Source: Saccharopolyspora_C sp047200635
Lineage (GTDB): Bacteria; Actinomycetota; Actinomycetes; Mycobacteriales; Pseudonocardiaceae
Reading direction: 5' to 3'
DNA length: 64,000 nt
Assembly: GCF_047200635.1 (NCBI RefSeq)
Contig: NZ_JBJZOI010000012.1
Location: 62,001 to 126,000 of the forward strand
In this document: in pieces, positions 1 through 9,889 of the stretch
How the letters are laid out: the number at the start of each line of letters is the position of its first letter
Numbering within the stretch: position 1 is the stretch's first letter
Position numbers and translations under genes: made by a program
The notes under the pieces: model-generated
What the model was told of the DNA's origin: nothing
Seen by the model: the letters and a program-made list of their open reading frames with translations, nothing else
The model's database searches: none

Positions 1-2
1 CC

Positions 3-128
3 ACGCTCACGATCGTCCTGATCACCGCTGCGGTGTGGTGGTGCACCCGCCGGACCGGACCCGCGCGAACGCCGGCCGCTCGCCTCGACCAGCCGAACGC
101 GCGGCCGGGCCAGGTGCCTGCCCGATGA
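3..128 (+). CDS. C-terminal end of a membrane protein (partial)
   Basis: Only the last 41 codons are inside the window. The visible residues begin with a hydrophobic stretch (TLTIVLITAAVWW), which looks like the last transmembrane helix, followed by a basic, proline-rich cytoplasmic tail. The TGA stop overlaps the ATG of the downstream histidine kinase (ATGA at 125-128), so the two are translationally coupled and probably share an operon. Membrane or ABC-2 permease genes often sit beside DesK-type kinases, but too little is visible to assign a family. Confidence 0.6.
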   Translation, partial: TLTIVLITAAVWWCTRRTGPARTPAARLDQPNARPGQVPAR

Positions 129-1300
129 CGCGGGTCCTGGGCGATCGTCCGCTGCCCGGGGCTGAGAAGTTCGAGACCTTCGCGCGCTGGTGCACGTACA
201 GCGCGGTGGCGCTCCCGATCACCACCTTCCTCGGCAGCGCGCTGCTCGTGCGGGGCCCGATCGCGGTGGCCCCGCTGCCGCAAGCAGTCGTCTTCGGCCT
301 CGTGCTCGCGCTCACCGGCGGCAGCATCGTCGTCTCCCGGTGGAGCATCGACTCCGCGATCGGGGTCGAACGCGCGTTGCCCGTCGGCGTGGTCGCCGGA
401 TGGTCGCTGCTGCTGGTGGCGATCGTCGTGGCGGCCCCCTCGGTCCCGCTCCCGGGGATGCAGCTGACGGTGGTGGCGGCGGTCGCCTCGGTCGCCGCGA
501 GCCTCGTCCCCGCGCTCGGTGCGGGCCGGGCGGCACTGCTCAACGCGGTGGCCCTGGTGGCGACCGTCCTGCTCGCCGGCTTCTCCGACATCCCAGCGCT
601 GGTCGCCGCCTTGATCGTGATCAGCTTTGCCCTGTGGGCGAGCTGGTCGAACGCGTGGATGCTCCGCGTCCTGATCGAGCTGCAGGCCGCGCACGAGGAC
701 CGCGCCACCCTCGCCCTGGCGGAGGAGCGCCTGCGCATCTCCCGCGACCTGCACGACGTGCTCGGGCAGACCCTCGCGACGATCGCGGTCAAGAGCTCGC
801 TGGCCTCCGAGCTCGTCGACCGGGGGCATTCCGAGCGGGCCGCCGCGGAAATCGCCGCGATCCGGCGCATCGCCGAGCAGGCGGGTACCGAGGCGCGTCG
901 GGTCGTGCGCGGCGAACACCGCACGACCTGGCACGATGAGGTGGCGGGCGCGCGATCGCTGCTCGAATCAGCGGGTATCGGCTGCACCGTGATCGGCGAT
1001 CCGGTCCCGGAAGGCTGTGCCGAGCCCCTCGGCTGGGTGGTGCGCGAGGCCGTCACGAACCTGCTGCGGCACTCGGCGGCCACTCAGGTGACGATCGCGA
1101 GCAGCCACGGCGACGGGAAGGTGCTGCTCACCATCACCAACGACGGAGTCGCCGACCGGCGGAGCACCGGGGCCGGATCCGGGCTGGACTCGCTCTCGAA
1201 GCGGCTCGGTGCGCTCGGGGGTCGCCTCACCCCGCAGCGCGACGGCACCTGGTTCGTGCTCGACGCCGAGGTCCCCGCCCCGCAGGAGGAACCCGCATGA
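125..1300 (+). CDS. Two-component sensor histidine kinase, NarL/DesK type
   Basis: A 391-residue integral membrane kinase. About five to six hydrophobic segments fill residues 20-180, with no obvious extracytoplasmic domain, as in DesK-like sensors. The HisKA_3 dimerisation box reads LRISRDLHDVLGQTL with His210 as the likely phosphoacceptor. The N box of the HATPase domain is at REAVTNLLRHS (Asn312), followed by a G box (GAGSGLDSL). The start was set at the ATG that overlaps the previous stop; the frame stays open upstream, but that stretch codes for the other gene. The stop overlaps the start of the response regulator by ATGA. The stimulus cannot be read from the sequence. Confidence 0.9.
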   Translation: MTRVLGDRPLPGAEKFETFARWCTYSAVALPITTFLGSALLVRGPIAVAPLPQAVVFGLVLALTGGSIVVSRWSIDSAIGVERALPVGVVAGWSLLLVAIVVAAPSVPLPGMQLTVVAAVASVAASLVPALGAGRAALLNAVALVATVLLAGFSDIPALVAALIVISFALWASWSNAWMLRVLIELQAAHEDRATLALAEERLRISRDLHDVLGQTLATIAVKSSLASELVDRGHSERAAAEIAAIRRIAEQAGTEARRVVRGEHRTTWHDEVAGARSLLESAGIGCTVIGDPVPEGCAEPLGWVVREAVTNLLRHSAATQVTIASSHGDGKVLLTITNDGVADRRSTGAGSGLDSLSKRLGALGGRLTPQRDGTWFVLDAEVPAPQEEPA

Positions 1301-1902
1301 CCCGCCTCCTCGTCGTCGACGACGAGCACCTCATCCGCGACGCCATCATCGGGCTGCTCGATCTCGAAGAGGACTTCGAGATCGTGGGCAGGGCGGCCTC
1401 CGGCGACGAGGCGCTGGCCACGGCCCTGCGGGTCCGGCCCGACGTGGCGCTGCTGGACCTCCAGCTCCCCGGGCCCAACGGGATCGAGGTGACCCGGCGG
1501 CTCTCCGCCGAGCTGCCGGACTGCCGCTGCATCATCGTGACCTCGCACGCCCGGCCGGGTTACCTGAAGTCGGCGTTGGCGGCGGGAGCGCGCGGCTTCC
1601 TGCCCAAGACCGCCTCCTCGCGCACCTTCGCCGAGGTCGTGCGCTCCGTGGCGGCCGGCGGCCGCTACGTCGACCCCGAACTCGCCGCCGAGGCGATCAG
1701 CGCGGGTGATTCCCCGCTCACCACGCGCGAGTCCGACGTCCTGGCCCTGGCCCGCGACGGCGCTCCCGTCGACGAGATCGCCCGGCGCGTCTCGCTGTCC
1801 CCGGGGACCGTGCGCAACTACCTGGCGGCCGCCATCGCCAAGCTCGGAACGGCGAACCGGCACGAGGCGGTCCGCATCGCCGCCGAGCGCGGCTGGATCT
1901 AG
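1297..1902 (+). CDS. Response regulator, NarL/LuxR family
   Basis: A 201-residue DNA-binding regulator, the partner of the kinase that overlaps it by four bases. The receiver domain (about residues 1-120) has the acidic pair in VVDDE (Asp8, Asp9), the phosphoacceptor Asp54 in ALLDLQ, Thr82 and the conserved Lys104. The C-terminal GerE/LuxR helix-turn-helix spans about 138-195 (LTTRESDVLAL, then VSLSPGTVRNYL). Architecture and gene pairing are those of DesR and other actinobacterial regulators that control a neighbouring transporter. The stop codon overlaps the stop of the convergent VOC gene in a CTAG. Confidence 0.92.
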   Translation: MTRLLVVDDEHLIRDAIIGLLDLEEDFEIVGRAASGDEALATALRVRPDVALLDLQLPGPNGIEVTRRLSAELPDCRCIIVTSHARPGYLKSALAAGARGFLPKTASSRTFAEVVRSVAAGGRYVDPELAAEAISAGDSPLTTRESDVLALARDGAPVDEIARRVSLSPGTVRNYLAAAIAKLGTANRHEAVRIAAERGWI

Positions 1903-2270
1903 CGGCGCTGCGCCCGCCGCAGGCAGATGGGGTGTCCGGCGGGGCTGGCGTAGACGCGGCTGCCGTCGTCTTCGGTGACGTCGGTGGTGGGGCGTAGCCG
2001 GGTGGCGCCGGCGGTGGTGGCGGTGCGGTCTGCGTCTGCGAGGTCTTCGACGGCGAAGTCCAGGTGCATCTGCTGCGAGGCGTCGTGGGGCCAGTTCGGG
2101 GCGATCTGGTCGGGTGCGGACTGGATGACGAGGACGGGCAGGCCGGGGGCCTGGATGAAGTGGTGGGTCGCGGTGCGGTGGATCGAGCCGCCCAGCAGCT
2201 GGTGCCAGAAGGCGCCCTCGGACTCGACGTCGGCGGCGTCGATGATCACGGAGCTCAGGGTGAAGGTCAT
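1899..2270 (-). CDS. VOC-family (glyoxalase-like) protein
   Basis: A 123-residue single-domain vicinal oxygen chelate protein of the glyoxalase_6 type. It begins with a beta strand and VESEGAFWHQLLGG, and has the second-half pattern QMHLDFAVEDLADAD followed by VYASPAGHPICL near the C-terminus. Possible metal ligands are the His of MHLDF and the late acidic residues, but no complete catalytic set can be assigned. It lies 34 bp downstream of the SDR gene on the same strand, so the two probably form an operon controlled by the divergent TetR. A role in detoxifying a small organic compound or antibiotic is possible; the substrate is unknown. Confidence 0.8.
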   Translation of the reverse strand: MTFTLSSVIIDAADVESEGAFWHQLLGGSIHRTATHHFIQAPGLPVLVIQSAPDQIAPNWPHDASQQMHLDFAVEDLADADRTATTAGATRLRPTTDVTEDDGSRVYASPAGHPICLRRAQRR

Positions 2271-2304
2271 GGCTATGGTCCTGTTCGTCGGTAGGTGGGG
2301 GTGC

Positions 2305-3078
2305 TCAGACGGTCGGGATGATGCCGCCGTCGACGCGGAACTGGGCTCCGGTGAGCCACTTGGCGCGGTTGGAGGCGAGGAAGGCGATCATCTCGGCGAC
2401 GTCCTCGGGGGCTCCGGGGCGGCCCATGGGCAGGTTCAGGTGTTCCACGATCTGCTGCGTGACCTGCTCGGTGCTCACACCTTGCTGGTCGGCCACGTGT
2501 TGCAGGTGGGCGCTGGCGCCGTCGGTGAGGACGAAGCCGGGAAGCACGCACACCACGCGTACTCCGGTCCCACCGACCTCGGTGGCCAGTTCACGGCTGT
2601 AGGTGTTGAGTGCGGCCTTGGCCGCGGCGTAGGAGGCGTCGGAGCGTTGGGGCAGCTGGCTGGCGATCGAGGAGACGTGCACGACGACACCGGAGCCCTG
2701 CTCGACCATCCCGGGCACCAGGGCCCGGTCCAGGCGTACGGCGCTGAGGAGGTTCATTTCCAGGTCCGCCGTCCACGAGGCGTCCGAGCGGCTCAGGGTC
2801 GGTGTGGGGGCGCTGGCGGCGCCGGCGTTGTTCACGAGCACGTCCACCCCGCCGACCTGGTCGATGACGCGGCGACCGAGGCCCGCCGCCCCCTCGGGTG
2901 TGGAGAGGTCCGCCGCGATGAACGTCGCTCCGCTGTCCTGCTGGGGCGTGCTGCGCGAGGCGACGAACACGGTCGCGCCGGCGGCCACGAAGCGACGCAC
3001 GGTCGCCTCACCCAGCCCGCGGCTACCTCCGGTGACCAGCACGCGCAGGCTCTTCAGTCCCTCGTCGATGTCCGGCAT
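2305..3078 (-). CDS. Short-chain dehydrogenase/reductase (classical SDR)
   Basis: A 257-residue NAD(P)-dependent oxidoreductase. The Rossmann motif TGGSRGLG is at residues 16-23, NNAG at 83-86, and the catalytic set is Ser137, Tyr150 and Lys154 (YAAAK). The C-terminal segment FLASNRAKWLTGAQFRVDGG is the usual SDR ending. The start is the ATG preceded by GAGGGAG; a further upstream in-frame ATG lies in the operator region and has no ribosome binding site. It is divergent from a TetR repressor and followed by a VOC gene, so repression by that TetR is likely. The substrate cannot be inferred. Confidence 0.88.
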   Translation of the reverse strand: MPDIDEGLKSLRVLVTGGSRGLGEATVRRFVAAGATVFVASRSTPQQDSGATFIAADLSTPEGAAGLGRRVIDQVGGVDVLVNNAGAASAPTPTLSRSDASWTADLEMNLLSAVRLDRALVPGMVEQGSGVVVHVSSIASQLPQRSDASYAAAKAALNTYSRELATEVGGTGVRVVCVLPGFVLTDGASAHLQHVADQQGVSTEQVTQQIVEHLNLPMGRPGAPEDVAEMIAFLASNRAKWLTGAQFRVDGGIIPTV

Positions 3079-3158
3079 GGGAGACTCCCTCGTAAGATGA
3101 ACCTGACTCCGGAAACAGTACACCTAAGCGGAACCGGACTCACCTTATGGAGGTCTTC
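3079..3158. promoter_or_regulatory. Divergent promoter region with candidate TetR operator
   Basis: This 80-bp gap separates the divergent SDR and tetR genes. It holds an imperfect inverted repeat with arms GACTCCGG (3105-3112) and CCGGACTC (3134-3141), one mismatch and 21 bp between arms. It is a plausible repressor site for both promoters. The tetR ribosome binding site GGAGG is at 3149-3153. No strong -10/-35 pair stands out. Confidence 0.4.
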
Positions 3159-3737
3159 ATGCCGACAGCACGCCCGACGCGCGCGGACGCGCGCCGCAAT
3201 CGCGAGGCGCTGCTGGCCGCGGCCCGCCAAGCGTTCCTCGACGGTGACACCGGCACCCATGTGGAGGACATCGCACGCAAGGCCGGAGTCGCCGTGGGCA
3301 CGCTCTACCGCCACTTCGAGACCCGCGAGGCACTGATCGAAGAGGTCTGGCGCTCCGAGGTCGACGACCTGTGCAAATCCGCCGAGGGCCTGCTCGATCA
3401 GTACGCCCCCGACGAGGCGCTGCGACGGTTCTTGCTCCTGCTCGTGGATCACGCCGCCGTGGGCAAGGGCATGTCCGTCGCTCTGGAAAGCATCATGGCC
3501 ACCGACTCACCGGTCTTCGACGACGCCCGCACCCGCATGGCCGACGCCCTGGCACTGCTCCTGGACGCCGGCTACGCGCAGGGCACGCTGCGCGGGGACG
3601 TCGCCGGTCCCACCCTGCTGCGGGCCCTGGGCGGCGTGTGCACGCTGCGCGCGAAAGAGGGATGGATCGACGAAGCTCGTCAGATCACCTCGCTCATCTT
3701 CGACGGCCTGCGCCAGAACGACCCGGGGTCACGCTGA
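3159..3737 (+). CDS. TetR/AcrR-family transcriptional regulator
   Basis: A 192-residue repressor. The N-terminal TetR helix-turn-helix covers about residues 12-55, with the family pattern THVEDIARKAGVAVGTLYRHF. The rest is the helical ligand-binding domain. The start was placed at the ATG five bases after GGAGG rather than at an ATG four codons upstream, because that earlier ATG lies inside the ribosome binding site. It is divergent from the SDR/VOC operon and is probably its local autoregulated repressor. Ligand unknown. Confidence 0.88.
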   Translation: MPTARPTRADARRNREALLAAARQAFLDGDTGTHVEDIARKAGVAVGTLYRHFETREALIEEVWRSEVDDLCKSAEGLLDQYAPDEALRRFLLLLVDHAAVGKGMSVALESIMATDSPVFDDARTRMADALALLLDAGYAQGTLRGDVAGPTLLRALGGVCTLRAKEGWIDEARQITSLIFDGLRQNDPGSR

Positions 3738-3828
3738 GATGAGCTGTGCCTGAGCACGGACCCCGGCGTCGCGCTCTCCGCGCCGAGTTGACCCACCACG
3801 CGCACCAGGGCGTCGACGCCTGTCGGCC

Positions 3829-3924
3829 GGCCAAGGAGCCGTCGCCTTCATGGCCTCCCCCGGCGCCGGCTACGTCAACGGCGCCTCTCTCAGCGCCGCA
3901 GGAGGCCAACCCGCTCTCGGCTGA
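3829..3924 (+). pseudogene. Remnant of an SDR gene C-terminus
   Basis: In one frame this stretch reads GAVAFMASPGAGYVNGAS, then LSAAGGQPALG and a TGA. That matches the conserved end of classical SDR proteins (AFLASP.AGYVTGA...VDGG). No start, cofactor motif or catalytic motif is present upstream; the frame runs into unrelated arginine-rich sequence. It looks like the leftover 3' end of a deleted dehydrogenase gene, beside an intact SDR/TetR pair. The call rests on about 30 residues and could be coincidental. Confidence 0.45.
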
Positions 3925-4064
3925 CGCGCGTGAAAGCCACGGCACTACCTGAGCACATCCGTTCTCCCGATGTGCTGCTACCCACGCGGCAGCACGGAAC
4001 CAGCGCGGGAGGGGTGATGAGGGGTGCTCACAGGTCAGCACCAAGTCAGTGCGGGAACGCGGAA

Positions 4065-4092
4065 GGGGTCTGCCCCCGAAGGAGCAGACCCC
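4065..4092 (-). terminator. Hairpin terminator downstream of ychF
   Basis: A perfect 9-bp inverted repeat, GGGGTCTGC and GCAGACCCC, separated by 10 bases. It lies 50 bp after the ychF stop in the direction of ychF transcription. There is no long T run, as is common in actinobacteria. The rest of 3738-4141 holds only the SDR remnant; no gene was seen. Confidence 0.55.
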
Positions 4093-4141
4093 ACCTGACC
4101 TGGATGTTTGCCAGATCAGTAACGTGATGGCATGCCACCCG

Positions 4142-5218
<1,077 letters not shown>

Positions 5219-5314
5219 GGCCCGTGAGTCTAGGGGGTCCGGGAGGCGATCTGCGCAGGTGGCCCGGCCGGGGCGAGGCCGCCCCGGGCGATCCTCGGGG
5301 CGGTCCCGGGCGGC

Positions 5315-5551
5315 TCAGTCGTCGTCCTGCTCGGCCCCGCCGTCGTCGCGCTCGTCGTCGGGCTCGTTGCCCTCGTGCTGGTTGTCCTGCGGGTCCCGGC
5401 CCTCGTCCTGCTGCTCCTGCTGCTCCTGCTGCTGTTGCGGCGGAGCGACGGGGTCGTTGCACCCCGCGGTCACGGTGAGCGCGAGCAGTGCGCCGGTCGC
5501 GGTGCCCGCGATCTTGAGAACGCGGCCGCGCCGCATCGTCGAGTGACTCAT
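5315..5551 (-). CDS. Small acidic lipoprotein
   Basis: A 78-residue predicted lipoprotein. The signal peptide is basic then hydrophobic and ends in a lipobox LTVTAGC with Cys31. The mature part is a low-complexity Gln/Glu/Asp-rich tail (PQQQQEQQEQQ, then many acidic residues). No domain is recognisable. The start is uncertain: ATG at 5551 was chosen because it gives a normal signal peptide; an internal ATG five codons later is also possible. It lies between ychF and sbcC on the same strand, about 100 bp from ychF. Confidence 0.6.
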   Translation of the reverse strand: MSHSTMRRGRVLKIAGTATGALLALTVTAGCNDPVAPPQQQQEQQEQQDEGRDPQDNQHEGNEPDDERDDGGAEQDDD

Positions 5552-5590
5552 GACCCGGACATTAGGGAAGAACCGCTCCGCTGTCATCCG

Positions 5591-8548
5591 TCAGGCGTCG
5601 ATCTCGATCGTGGAGCCGCGGTCGCGTGACTTGCGGATGCGCAGCCGGGTCCCGATGCGCTGGCGCATCTCGTCGACGTGCGAGACGAGCCCGATCACCC
5701 GGCCGCCCGCGCGCAGCTCGTCGAGGGTGTCCATCACCAGGTCCAGGGTGTTCGCGTCGAGCGTGCCGAAGCCCTCGTCGATGAACAGGGTGTCCAGCAG
5801 CGCGCCCCCGGCCTCCCCCGCGACCACGTCGGCCAGGCCCAGCGCCAGCGACAACGACGCCATGAACGACTCCCCGCCGGAGAGCGTCTTCGCCGAGCGG
5901 GTCCGCCCCGAGTAGTCGTCGAGCACGTCGAGCCCGAGACCGCCCCGGGTACCGCGAGCGCCGGCGGCGTCGGAGTGGACGAAGGAGTAGCGCCCGTCGC
6001 TCATCCGCTGCAACCGCCGGGTCGCGGTGACGGCGACCTCCTCCAGCCGGGCGGCGAGCACGTAGGAGCGCAGCGACATCCGGCGCGCGTTCTGCCCGCG
6101 CCCGTTGACGACGTCCGCGAGCGCCTCCAGCTCGGCGTGCTCGGCGAGCGCCGGACCGAGCTCGTCCCAGGCGGCGCGCAGGCGTGCCGCGAGCCCCCGC
6201 AGGTCCCGGTCGCGCTGTTCGGCGCGTTGCGCGGCGGTGGCGGCGCGCTCGGCCGCCTCGCGGGCGGTGACCAGGGCCTCGGAAGCGGCAGGCACCCCGG
6301 CGTCGGTCTCCGCGTCGACGCCGGAGAGGTCCTCGTCGGCGAGGGTGGAACGCGCGGTGGCGCGGCGCTGCTCGACGCGGGTGAGGGCGTCGTCGAGCTC
6401 GGCGCGCCGGGCGTCGTCGCGCTCCGCGCGCAGCGCCTCGTCGGGGTCGGCGAAGCCCGCGTCGACGGCCGTCGAGCGCAGCGCCTCCCGCTGCCCGGCG
6501 AGCCGCTGCTCGGCGTCGTCGCGCGCGGAGCTGGCCGCCACCAGCCGGTCGATGCGGTCGGCCTCGTCCAGCAGGTGCGCGCGGTGCTCGGCGATGCCGG
6601 GGTGCTCGCCGCGGGCGGCGTCGAGCCGGGCGGCCCTGGTCTCCGACCGAGCGCGCAGCGCGGTGAGTTCGCTGCGGGCCGCGGCGAGGCGCCGGTCCAC
6701 TTCGCCGCGCTCGTCGGTGAGCCGCTGCGCCGAGGACTCCAGCTCGGCGAGCTCGGCGGTGCGCGCGGGCACTTGCTCGGCGAGGGCGCGGACGGCGTCG
6801 CGGTGCTCGGTGGCGGCGGTGGTCTCGGCCTCGACCTCCTCGGCGGTGCGCTCGCCGACGCGCTCCAGCAGCCGGTCGAGCTGCCCGCGCCGCTCGGTGT
6901 CGCGCGCGGCGGCCTCGTCGCGTTCGCGCTGCTTGTCCTGCTCCACCCGCTGAGCCGCCTGCTCGTCCTCGGCGCGCACCGAGTCCCGCACGGCCGTGCG
7001 CGGTTCGGGGTGGTCGGCGGAGCCGCACACCGGGCAGGGGTGGCCGTCCGCGAGCTCGTCGGCGAGCTCGGCCGCCATCCCGGCGAGCCGCCGTTCCCGC
7101 AGCTCCTGCACGGTCTCGCGGGCGTTCTGGTGCTCGTCCACGGCGCGTCGGGCGTGCTCGGCCGCCTGCTCGTGGGCCTGCCGGGCGGCGGGCACGGCGC
7201 GCGCGGCGCGCAGCAGCTCGGCGAGCTCATCGACCTGCGCCTCCGCGTGCTCGCGGCGGTTCTCGGCCTGCCTGGCCTCGTCGAGCAGGCCCCGCGCGGC
7301 GACGACGCGCTCGGGCAGCGCGGCTTGGCGCTCGGCGAGCTCGGCCCCGGCGCGCTCGGCGGTGTCGATCTCGTCGGCGAGCGCGTCGATCCGGGTCAGG
7401 TCGGTGCGCTGCTCCTCGGCCTCGGGGAGCAGCTCGGCGAGCGCCCCGGCGCGTTCCCGCCGGGCGCCGGACCAGGCGCGCAGCTCGTCGAGCGGGGTCT
7501 CGGGGCCGGTGCCGGGGCAGTCCTGCCGGGCGCGGGCGAGCGCGCGGGTCGCCTCGTCGAGGGCGGCCTCGGCCTGCCCAGCGGTCCGGCGCACCGCGAG
7601 GACGGGCGCCGCCCGCCGGGCGGCGTCCAGTTCGGCGCGCCAGCGCTCGTGCTCGGCCCGCTCCGCGTCGAGCTCGGCGAGGTCGGCGTGAGCGGCGCGC
7701 ACCCGCCGGACCTTGTCGGCGAGCTCGCGGCGCGCGGTCAGCTCCCGTTCGGCGGACTCGCGCCGGCCGGCGAGTTCTCCGCGTTCCGCGCGGGTCTCGC
7801 CGAGCTCGGTGTCCAGGCGCTTCTCCCAGCCCTCGAGCCAGATCCGCTCGTCGGCGCCCTCCTCCGGGTCCTCCCCGACGACCTGGGCGACGCGCGCGAG
7901 CAGTTCCCGGACCCGCTGGCGGTGCTCCTCGACGGCGCGGCCGCGTTCCCGGCGGTGCTCGACGAACCACCGCTCCACGTCGGCGAAGCGCTGGGTGCCG
8001 AACAGCTTCTCCAGCAACCGCTCGCGCTCGGTGGTCTCGGCGCGCAGGAAGTTCGCGAACTCGCCCTGGGGCAGCAGCACGACCTTCGTGAACTGGTCGA
8101 CGGTCATCCCCAGCAGGCGCTGCACGGTGCGGTTGACCTCGTCGATCCGCGCGGCACCCTCGGGGGCGGTGCCGCCGGGGGGTGCCGAGATCCAGGTCAG
8201 CGAGGCCTTCGCGTTGCGGGTGGTGACGCCCTCGCCGCGCTTCTTGCGCTGGTCGTACTTGGGGCTGCGGACGACGCGCAGCCGGTGGCCCTGCACGGTG
8301 AGCTCCAGCTCGACCGAGGTGGCCACCTCGTCGGCCGCGGTGTCGCAGCGCAGCTGCTTGACCTGCTCGCGCGCCCCGGGCACGGCGCCGTAGAGGGCGA
8401 AGCAGATCGCGTCGAGCAGGCTGGTCTTGCCCGCCCCGGTGTCGCCGTGCAGCAGGAACAGGCCGTCGGCGCCGAGCGCGTCGAAGTCCACCTCGACCCG
8501 GTCCCGGTACGGGCCGAACGCGGTGATCTCCAGGTGGTGCAACCTCAT
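5591..8548 (-). CDS. sbcC: Exonuclease subunit SbcC (Rad50-like SMC ATPase)
   Basis: A 985-residue ATPase that works with SbcD to open and trim DNA hairpins and blocked DNA ends. The N-terminal lobe has Walker A (HGDTGAGKTSLLDAI, about residue 33). Long coiled coils follow, interrupted near residue 505 by the zinc hook CPVCG. The C-terminal lobe has the signature LSGGESFMASLSLALGLADV near residue 888 and Walker B LLDTLFIDEGFGTLD. The start is the ATG overlapping the sbcD stop (ATGA), at the conserved MRLHHLEITAFGPY; the longer upstream frame lies inside sbcD. The coil region is very rich in Arg, Glu and Ala, as expected. Confidence 0.95.
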   Translation of the reverse strand: MRLHHLEITAFGPYRDRVEVDFDALGADGLFLLHGDTGAGKTSLLDAICFALYGAVPGAREQVKQLRCDTAADEVATSVELELTVQGHRLRVVRSPKYDQRKKRGEGVTTRNAKASLTWISAPPGGTAPEGAARIDEVNRTVQRLLGMTVDQFTKVVLLPQGEFANFLRAETTERERLLEKLFGTQRFADVERWFVEHRRERGRAVEEHRQRVRELLARVAQVVGEDPEEGADERIWLEGWEKRLDTELGETRAERGELAGRRESAERELTARRELADKVRRVRAAHADLAELDAERAEHERWRAELDAARRAAPVLAVRRTAGQAEAALDEATRALARARQDCPGTGPETPLDELRAWSGARRERAGALAELLPEAEEQRTDLTRIDALADEIDTAERAGAELAERQAALPERVVAARGLLDEARQAENRREHAEAQVDELAELLRAARAVPAARQAHEQAAEHARRAVDEHQNARETVQELRERRLAGMAAELADELADGHPCPVCGSADHPEPRTAVRDSVRAEDEQAAQRVEQDKQRERDEAAARDTERRGQLDRLLERVGERTAEEVEAETTAATEHRDAVRALAEQVPARTAELAELESSAQRLTDERGEVDRRLAAARSELTALRARSETRAARLDAARGEHPGIAEHRAHLLDEADRIDRLVAASSARDDAEQRLAGQREALRSTAVDAGFADPDEALRAERDDARRAELDDALTRVEQRRATARSTLADEDLSGVDAETDAGVPAASEALVTAREAAERAATAAQRAEQRDRDLRGLAARLRAAWDELGPALAEHAELEALADVVNGRGQNARRMSLRSYVLAARLEEVAVTATRRLQRMSDGRYSFVHSDAAGARGTRGGLGLDVLDDYSGRTRSAKTLSGGESFMASLSLALGLADVVAGEAGGALLDTLFIDEGFGTLDANTLDLVMDTLDELRAGGRVIGLVSHVDEMRQRIGTRLRIRKSRDRGSTIEIDA

Positions 8549-9723
8549 TCGCGGACCTCCGCGACCTGGACGGCGCGCAGCGCCTCGGCCAGCAGCGCGC
8601 GCTCGCCCTCGGTGGGCTCGGAGCCCCGGCAGTCGGCGACGAAGCCGTCCGCGATCGCGGTGTCCTCCCGGCCGCGCACCGCCTCGGAGTAGCGCAGCTC
8701 GCCGGTCGCGCGACCGCCCGCGGGCTGCCACTCCAGGTGGACGGCGTGCGGGAAGCGCTCCTGCAGCAGGCGCATCGCGTCGATCGGCCGCACCTCGTCG
8801 GTGAGCACTGCGGACACGAAGCAGTCCTCGTGCGCGGCGTGCTCGGGCGCGGTGCGCAGCACCTCCAACTCGCCGCGGAGGGTGGCGAGGCGGCGCGGCA
8901 CGGGCAGCTCGTGGCGGCGGACCTCGGCGAGACCGGCGGCGTCGAGATCGACCAGCCAGACCGACTTCCGCTGCGCCGCCTCGGAGAACGAGTACGCCAG
9001 CGGGCTGCCCGAGTAGCGCAGGTGCTCGGCGAGCCGCTGCGGTCCGTGCAGGTGCCCCAGCGCGACGTAGTCCACGCCGTCGAACACCCCGCCCGGCACC
9101 TGCTCGACGCCGCCGACCGCGATGGGCCGCTCGGAGTCGCTGGCGTCGCCACCGGTGACGAAGGCGTGCGCGAGCACCACCGAGCGCGGTCGGCCGCGGG
9201 CGTCCAGGTCGGCGTTGACGCGGTGCATGGCCTCGGCGAGCACGGCGCGGTGGCCGCGCTCGGCGACCGGTTCCGCCCCGGGCACGCCGGGGTGCGCGTC
9301 GAGCACCTGGCGGGCCGGATCCGGTTCCAGGTAGGGGATTCCGTAGAACGCGACGGGCCCGTGCTCGTCGTCGATCAGCACCGGCTCGTGCAGCAGCGAG
9401 ATGCGGGTGCGCAGGTGCAGGCCACCCGCGGCGGCGAACTCGCCGAACGCGCCGACCCGGGCGGCGGAGTCGTGGTTGCCGGGGATCACCACGAGCCGGG
9501 CACCGGCCTCGCGCAACCGGCCGAGCACCCGCACGCAGGTCTCCACGGCCTCCCCGGAGGGCACGGCGCGGTCGTAGAGGTCACCGGAGACGACCACCAC
9601 GTCGACCCGCTCCGCGACGACCAGCTCGGCCAGCCCGGACAGCACCGATTCTTGCTCGGCGAGCAGGTCGCGGCCGTGGAAGGTCCGTCCCACGTGCCAG
9701 TCGGAGGTGTGCAGCAGCCGCAT
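8545..9723 (-). CDS. sbcD: Exonuclease subunit SbcD (Mre11-like nuclease)
   Basis: A 392-residue metallophosphoesterase nuclease. Motifs run in order: HTSDWHVGRTFHGRDLL near the start (Asp8, His10), VVVSGDLYDRAVPS, VIPGNHDSAARV, and ALGHLHGPQ with the last metal-binding histidines. The start MRLLHTSDWH is the family N-terminus; no clear Shine-Dalgarno precedes it, so the message may be leaderless or nearly so. It is translationally coupled to sbcC. A divergent rmuC lies 166 bp away, so two DNA end-processing functions sit back to back. Confidence 0.95.
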   Translation of the reverse strand: MRLLHTSDWHVGRTFHGRDLLAEQESVLSGLAELVVAERVDVVVVSGDLYDRAVPSGEAVETCVRVLGRLREAGARLVVIPGNHDSAARVGAFGEFAAAGGLHLRTRISLLHEPVLIDDEHGPVAFYGIPYLEPDPARQVLDAHPGVPGAEPVAERGHRAVLAEAMHRVNADLDARGRPRSVVLAHAFVTGGDASDSERPIAVGGVEQVPGGVFDGVDYVALGHLHGPQRLAEHLRYSGSPLAYSFSEAAQRKSVWLVDLDAAGLAEVRRHELPVPRRLATLRGELEVLRTAPEHAAHEDCFVSAVLTDEVRPIDAMRLLQERFPHAVHLEWQPAGGRATGELRYSEAVRGREDTAIADGFVADCRGSEPTEGERALLAEALRAVQVAEVRE

Positions 9724-9889
9724 GGAGGTCAAGTTACCGAACCCCTCCCCCGCTGATCGGCCCCGGCGTGTCGGACCGACCCCCGCACGCTGGGGGAATC
9801 GGCCGATCGCGGGGAGCGGGGCCCGATCGCGGCGGATTCGGCCGCCCGGTGCGGGATGATCGCGGGGGCGTGGCTGAGGGGAGAGCGAC

